Position numbers and translations under genes: made by a program. Source: Branchiostoma floridae (lineage: Eukaryota > Chordata > Leptocardii > Amphioxiformes > Branchiostomatidae). Taken from it: 64,000 bases of DNA. Positions within the stretch are counted from its first letter, which is position 1; each line of letters opens with the position of its first letter. This document shows positions 61,601 through 64,000 of this stretch, in pieces. A model generated the notes under the pieces. It had not been told where the DNA came from. It did no database searches and worked only from the letters and a program-made list of their open reading frames with translations. The stretch spans positions 13,683,685-13,747,684 of the forward strand of contig NC_049991.1 of assembly GCF_000003815.2 (NCBI RefSeq), given 5' to 3'.

Positions 61601-63811
61601 GCTGCCATCATGGCAAAGAAGCAATGTAGGAAACAGTCAGTGAGGATTGGCAATGGAGACAGTGTTCTACAGAATGGACACAATGGGGCAGTCATGGTGC
61701 CCTTGAAAGAGTTGGAGTCAAAGGAGCCGTCCAAGGTGAATGGCCTTCCAAATGGACACAACGGTGATGCAGGCAGACCTGGCAGGGTGTCCCCCGTTGG
61801 AAGCGTGTCCAAGACGACAAAAAAGAAGCGACTGGGTTTGGGTCATTCAAAGAACCAAATCAAGATCACCAAATTTGCCAGCCCGAGCGACACAACCCCC
61901 CACATGACAGTCAACGGTCACCACAGGCACCCAGAGGCCAGCAGTGCTAGCAATGGGAGACCGTCTGTGAAGGAAGATGAACCTGCCGTCACCACAAAGG
62001 ACCATCTGACCAATGGTACAAAGGACAAGGATGTTCCAGTCGCAAAGGAGAATGGCCCAGCCGTCACCACCAAGCATCTGTCTAACGGTACTAAAGACAA
62101 GGATGTTCCAGTCAATACCACACTCGCGGAGCAGGTCTCCTGTGTAACACTGGATGGAAAGATGGCAGATGGCACCGATGAAAGGATGGATACAGGGCCG
62201 TCGGTGAATGGCAGTGCCAGCAATGGCCATGTACAGGTGGAGGATGTGCCCACCAGCCTTATGGATGACATGCTTACAGCAAAGGTAATTACCTCCATGA
62301 ACTGTCATGGAGGTTATATTTTACCCTGCGTTTGTCTGTGTGTGTGTCTGTGTGTAAACAAAATAACTCATTAACGGTTGGGTGGATTGTTTTCATACTT
62401 GGTGTGTTGGTAGTGTGTGATGAAAGCTGGAAATGATTAGATTTTGGGCCCCCTAGCAGCTCCCCTTGGTACTGCAGCACAACTTCTGGTTTTACTATCT
62501 TGGTGTTCTGAACATGCTATGGTCACGATTTTTGAGTATTAGATAGCTCTTGTTGTGTATGAATCATACAGGAATAGTAGTGGATATCGGTTCACCTAAA
62601 AAGGGACCTAACCCTTACCTGATCCTGCCTAGTTAACATATTTGGTTTGGTTACAACACTATATGATTTCTGAATGTTGCACAAGCCATATGTGTTTTTC
62701 TTTGGGACTAACAAGGAAGTGGGGATATTGAAACATGTACACTTGAATGTTCATCAAACAGAAGCCAGAAGTATGTATCTTGTATCAGTTGCCTTTATAG
62801 AAACTCCAAACCAGACAGATGTAGAAAGTCATTCAGAGTGAAAAATTTTTCAGAGTTTCAATTTTAAGTTGTTTTTTGGGGGGATTAGATTCATGACTTT
62901 GGTCAGTTTTTTTGGACTCTGGTTTGGGAAGGATTAAATTAACTAACTTAAAATGATACAGTTTTGTCCATTTCTATATTTCAGGATCTGACAGCCCTAG
63001 AGAAGGAAGATGGAATCAACATGATAGAGGACTTGTTTTTAGGTCAACTACAGTATCTTACCACTTGCATTGAATGTGAGTGTAAGACGTCTCGCACAGA
63101 GAACTTTATGGATCTCAGCCTCCCCATAAAAATGAATGATAAGGACCAGGACCTTCAGGATGCAACGGGTAAGAACTGTACAGAAAATTTGAGGAATGGT
63201 AGGGTTAAAAAGCATTTTCCTGATAATGTACCTAGTTTGAAATACAATCTTTAAGAATGTTTTACAATATTTTACACCTTACAAAGTTCAGAGGAATCTA
63301 TGCTTGCATTGCAAAGTCTTCAAAAATAGTGTAAGTCAAAACAACAGCAAGTTACATGAACTACTCAGATTTTTTTAGCTTTCGTATGTATTTGCCTCAA
63401 CAACTATGTTGATGAAAAGATAAAAACATGAATTTTTCAGAGAAAAACAGCTTCAGCTATGGCAGTCCTATATGAAAATGACTCCATACCACAAAGGACA
63501 CATGTTTGTTGTAGATTTCTTTTCCTGTTTTAGATACCAATTACCCATTATTGTAAAGGCCCAGTTTAGTCCACTATCCAAAGCCCATCTATATTTGTGG
63601 ATTCTCCTCCTGTTTTATAAAACATTTTGGATCGGTCTACATTATAGTATATTATATTATATTGTGTTGTATCATATTCCCCATCTGTCCAGCTGGTACC
63701 AGCCCTGACAGTAACCCCGATGACAAGGCCGACAACCTCTCCCTGTCGTGGTCGTTTGAGACCTTCATGGCTTCAGAGAAGCTTGACAATGAAAACAAGT
63801 ACAGATGTGAA
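49480..63811 (+). CDS. USP1: USP1-like ubiquitin-specific protease (5' part)
   Basis: From the ATG at 52661, exons 52661-52866, 54312-54407, 54955-55093, 56156-56266, 60252-60293, 60878-60981, 61450-62284, 62985-63168 and 63693-63811 join in phase to 612 codons. The catalytic Cys box is PFVGLVNLTNTCYMNSVLQ. FSKPVFGLLNELCRLFRKVG follows, then FRGSQQHDAQELLRCMLSSL, which is very close to the USP1 QHDAQEVLQCIL box. Later MIEDLFLGQLQYLTTCIECE, then CKTSRTENFMDLSLPI is the USP zinc-ribbon region. The N-terminal KRSKLSLSRRKDDSS resembles the start of vertebrate USP1. USP1 (with UAF1/WDR48) removes mono-ubiquitin from PCNA and FANCD2 in DNA repair. The long linker after QHDAQE is also a USP1 trait. 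The His box and UAF1-dependent C-terminus are beyond the window. An alternative first exon is at 49480. Confidence 0.85.
50820..50947 (+). promoter_or_regulatory. Candidate 5' UTR exon and promoter of the USP1-like gene
   Basis: GAAGAAAAATGGCGGTAAAA near 50840 resembles a YY1-type AAnATGGCGG element often found at housekeeping starts. A non-coding stretch ending CATCAG/GTAAGAG at 50947 has a strong donor that could join the acceptor at 52656, leaving the ATG at 52661 as the first start. Confidence 0.4.
51499..51598. other. Assembly gap (100 N)
   Basis: A round 100-N gap in the presumed first intron of the USP1-like gene; the true size is probably unknown. Confidence 0.99.
52656..52866 (+). 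CDS. USP1: USP1-like N-terminal exon
   Basis: The acceptor CTGTAG precedes TACGC ATG. The ATG at 52661 starts MVEESRNNITAEVEMEAPPR, KRSKLSLSRRKDDSSTSTVA. The KRSKLSLSRRK stretch is basic, like a nuclear-localisation signal, and mirrors KKNRLSLKFF of vertebrate USP1. The donor at 52867 is GTGAGA, leaving two bases. Confidence 0.7.
52995..54190. mobile_element. Giant inverted-repeat (foldback-like) element in a USP1 intron
   Basis: Arms 52995-53482 and 53681-54190 are about 490-510 bases each and closely similar when one is inverted: outer ends GTCACCCCGACCAATCGAAT / ATTCGATTGGTCGGGGTGAC, inner ends CTAACACGATGT / ACATCGTGTTAG. The spacer is about 200 bases. Within the outer part of each arm lies a short tandem of GGGGACGCTCCTC-like units. 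There is no convincing ORF, although the arms contain several open frames by symmetry. The transposon superfamily is not clear. Confidence 0.85.
54312..54407 (+). CDS. USP1: USP1-like exon before the Cys box
   Basis: The acceptor TTTGCAG and GTAGGG donor bound a 96-base exon encoding PLSLTVQAKQTALAGVAVSQ, then ELTQDLETMGIR. It probably forms the helical lead-in to the catalytic domain. It enters with one base and leaves with two, fitting both neighbours. Confidence 0.65.
54955..55093 (+). CDS. USP1: USP1-like catalytic Cys box exon
   Basis: Encodes SDIQLDVSKEMSCDVSTVLH, then TYDYSEFVPFVGLVNLTNTC and YMNSVLQ. GL.NL.NTCYMNS.LQ is the USP Cys box. The nucleophile is the Cys of NTCYMNS and the oxyanion-hole Asn is in NLTN. 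The exon ends phase 0 at GTAAGT. Confidence 0.92.
55434..55753. mobile_element. MITE with CAGGGCTCGAAATAC ends
   Basis: CAGGGCTCGAAATAC at the left is inverted as GTATTTCGAGCCCTG at the right. ATTGT flanks both ends (55429-55433 and 55754-55758). CAGGG ends suggest hAT, whose usual duplication is 8 bases, so the fit is partial. The interior repeats ACCTGCAC/GTGCAGGT several times. Confidence 0.75.
56156..56266 (+). CDS. USP1: USP1-like exon after the Cys box
   Basis: A phase 0-0 exon of 111 bases encoding ILIHTPHFAMRMAYLQGDLR and DIYVEAKQHVNIKQKLK. LxxTPHF is the usual USP helix following the Cys box. Acceptor CCTCAAG is weak but the next possible start would break the helix. Confidence 0.65.
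57505..58115. repeat. Tandem array, about 170-base unit, four copies
   Basis: GAATCATTTCTTGCCTnGTTCCAAGT followed by ACTTGTTGAACTTGAGGCAA and CCGTGGCCCCCGGTTAGGGG recurs with starts near 57507, 57677, 57847 and 58019. Copies 1 to 3 are very alike; copy 4 is shortened. It lies in the large USP1 intron (56267-60251), which shows no other exon. Confidence 0.85.
60252..60981 (+). CDS. USP1: USP1-like exons between Cys box and QQHDAQE box
   Basis: Exon 60252-60293 encodes FSKPVFGLLNELCR. Exon 60878-60981 encodes LFRKVGKLKLNYILAPENQN and ERLAIEPVRTLDAIG. The corresponding part of other USPs folds as helices below the active site. Phases 0-0 and 0-2 fit the flanking exons. Confidence 0.75.
60530..60701. 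mobile_element. Tigger/pogo-like MITE with TA duplication
   Basis: CAGTAGAAGCC at 60530 is inverted as GGCTTCTACTG ending at 60701, both flanked by TA. Inner GATAATTGCAC-type motifs match the usual pogo-family sub-terminal sequence. It is 172 bases with no ORF, in the USP1 intron. Confidence 0.8.
61450..62284 (+). CDS. USP1: USP1-like QQHDAQE box and long linker exon
   Basis: An 835-base exon. It begins DAHGMFRGSQQHDAQELLRC, the USP box with the invariant QHDAQE. A Lys/Arg/Glu-rich helix follows, then a low-complexity linker of over 200 residues with NGHNGAV, NGLPNGHNGD, KKKRLGLGHSKNQIKITKF and a duplicated unit of about 21 residues: PAVTTKDHLTNGTKDKDVPV / PAVTTKHLSNGTKDKDVPV. Vertebrate USP1 also has a long insert here, containing its nuclear signals. 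The human autocleavage Gly-Gly site lies further downstream. No equivalent Gly-Gly was found in this exon. Confidence 0.85.
62289..62480 (+). repeat. Dispersed repeat directly after a USP1 exon
   Basis: Starts ATTACCTCCATGAACTGTCA/TGGAGGTTATATTTTACCCTG (a palindrome), runs through a TGTGTGTCTGTG stretch and ends TTGGGCCCCCTAGCAGC...GGTACTGCAGCAC. The end motif also occurs in 9028 and 9690 regions. It starts 5 bases after the donor at 62285. Confidence 0.55.
62985..63811 (+). CDS. USP1: USP1-like zinc-ribbon exons
   Basis: Exons 62985-63168 and 63693-63811. INMIEDLFLGQLQYLTTCIE then CECKTSRTENFMDLSLPIKM contains the first half of the USP zinc ribbon (CIEC), aligning with LFQGQLVLRTRCLECES of vertebrate USP1. 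The second exon (ADNLSLSWSFETFMASEKLD then NENKYRCE) carries the third Cys position at its very end; the fourth lies in the next exon, outside or at the edge of the window. Donor GTAAGT at 63812, phase 0. Confidence 0.82.
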
Positions 63812-64000
63812 GTAAGTAGAAACTATCTTCTCTCTAAGCCAAATTACATGTGGGCAACCAATCTAGAGAAACCAGGGCCAAAAATTCATTAAGAATTTAG
63901 GAGAAAAACATTTAACAGTAGAATGTCAGGAAAATCTAATGACTAATACCTTACTTCCTCTCTTCAGAGCTTGAATCAGAACTTGTACAGCTAACTTCAA

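Noticed and set aside
63968-64000. Possible next USP1 exon after the acceptor TCTTCAG
   Set aside because: In phase it reads SLNQNLYS and then a stop, and lacks the expected second CxxC of the zinc ribbon; it is too close to the window end to judge.
1-64000. Retroviral, LTR or other capsid-bearing elements, CRISPR arrays, intact tRNA or rRNA genes
   Set aside because: No reverse transcriptase, integrase, capsid or envelope reading, no regular spacer array and no complete cloverleaf was seen in either strand. Short diverged remnants could be missed by eye.

Overview
The window looks like lancelet (Branchiostoma) nuclear DNA. It is intron-rich, with canonical GT..AG splice sites. It encodes mosaic extracellular proteins built from CUB, sushi, F5/8C, kringle, EGF and FN3 modules, and its introns are crowded with short inverted-repeat transposons. 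The organism call is an inference from protein style and repeat style. Exon borders below were placed by hand from splice signals and protein reading, and intron phase was checked across every junction.

Layout. (1) 23-6650, minus strand: the 5' part of a CSMD-like gene. A signal-peptide exon and a short linker exon are followed by alternating sushi and CUB modules that run off the left edge. (2) 7820-8210, minus: a lone broken histone H2A copy. (3) 8211-11760: repeats, then a probable long 3' UTR. (4) 11761-12838, minus: a single exon encoding a Ulp1/SENP-type cysteine protease followed by a PHD-like zinc finger. It has no early start codon. (5) 13297-45602, minus: a polycystin-1-family gene of about 2,520 codons in 36 exons. 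From the N-terminus it encodes a signal peptide, F5/8C (discoidin), a two-exon Cys-rich module, two sushi, a kringle, three sushi, two EGF-like modules, FN3, a Thr/Ser-rich stalk, a REJ-like region, GAIN/GPS, PLAT, eleven membrane segments including the polycystin channel core, and a coiled coil. (6) 45603-49479: a 30-bp minisatellite just upstream of the polycystin start, then gene-poor DNA. (7) 49480-63811, plus: a USP1-like deubiquitinase with two possible first exons. Its catalytic Cys box and QQHDAQE box are in the window and its His box lies beyond the right edge.

The most unusual signal is at the 3' end of the polycystin gene. The coiled-coil exon ends in a perfect GTAAGT donor that also contains an in-frame TAA. 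If spliced, it joins in phase to the Ulp1/PHD exon, giving a possible polycystin-protease-PHD fusion of about 2,879 residues. If not spliced, the channel ends at once. A second signal is the polycystin ectodomain: five sushi exons of identical length (177 bp) separated by decayed EGF exons, and a kringle exon framed by a pair of long inverted repeats.

No retroviral or other capsid-bearing element, CRISPR array or intact tRNA gene was recognised. Two assembly gaps (42876-43276 and 51499-51598) limit what can be said about polycystin intron 1 and USP1 intron 1.
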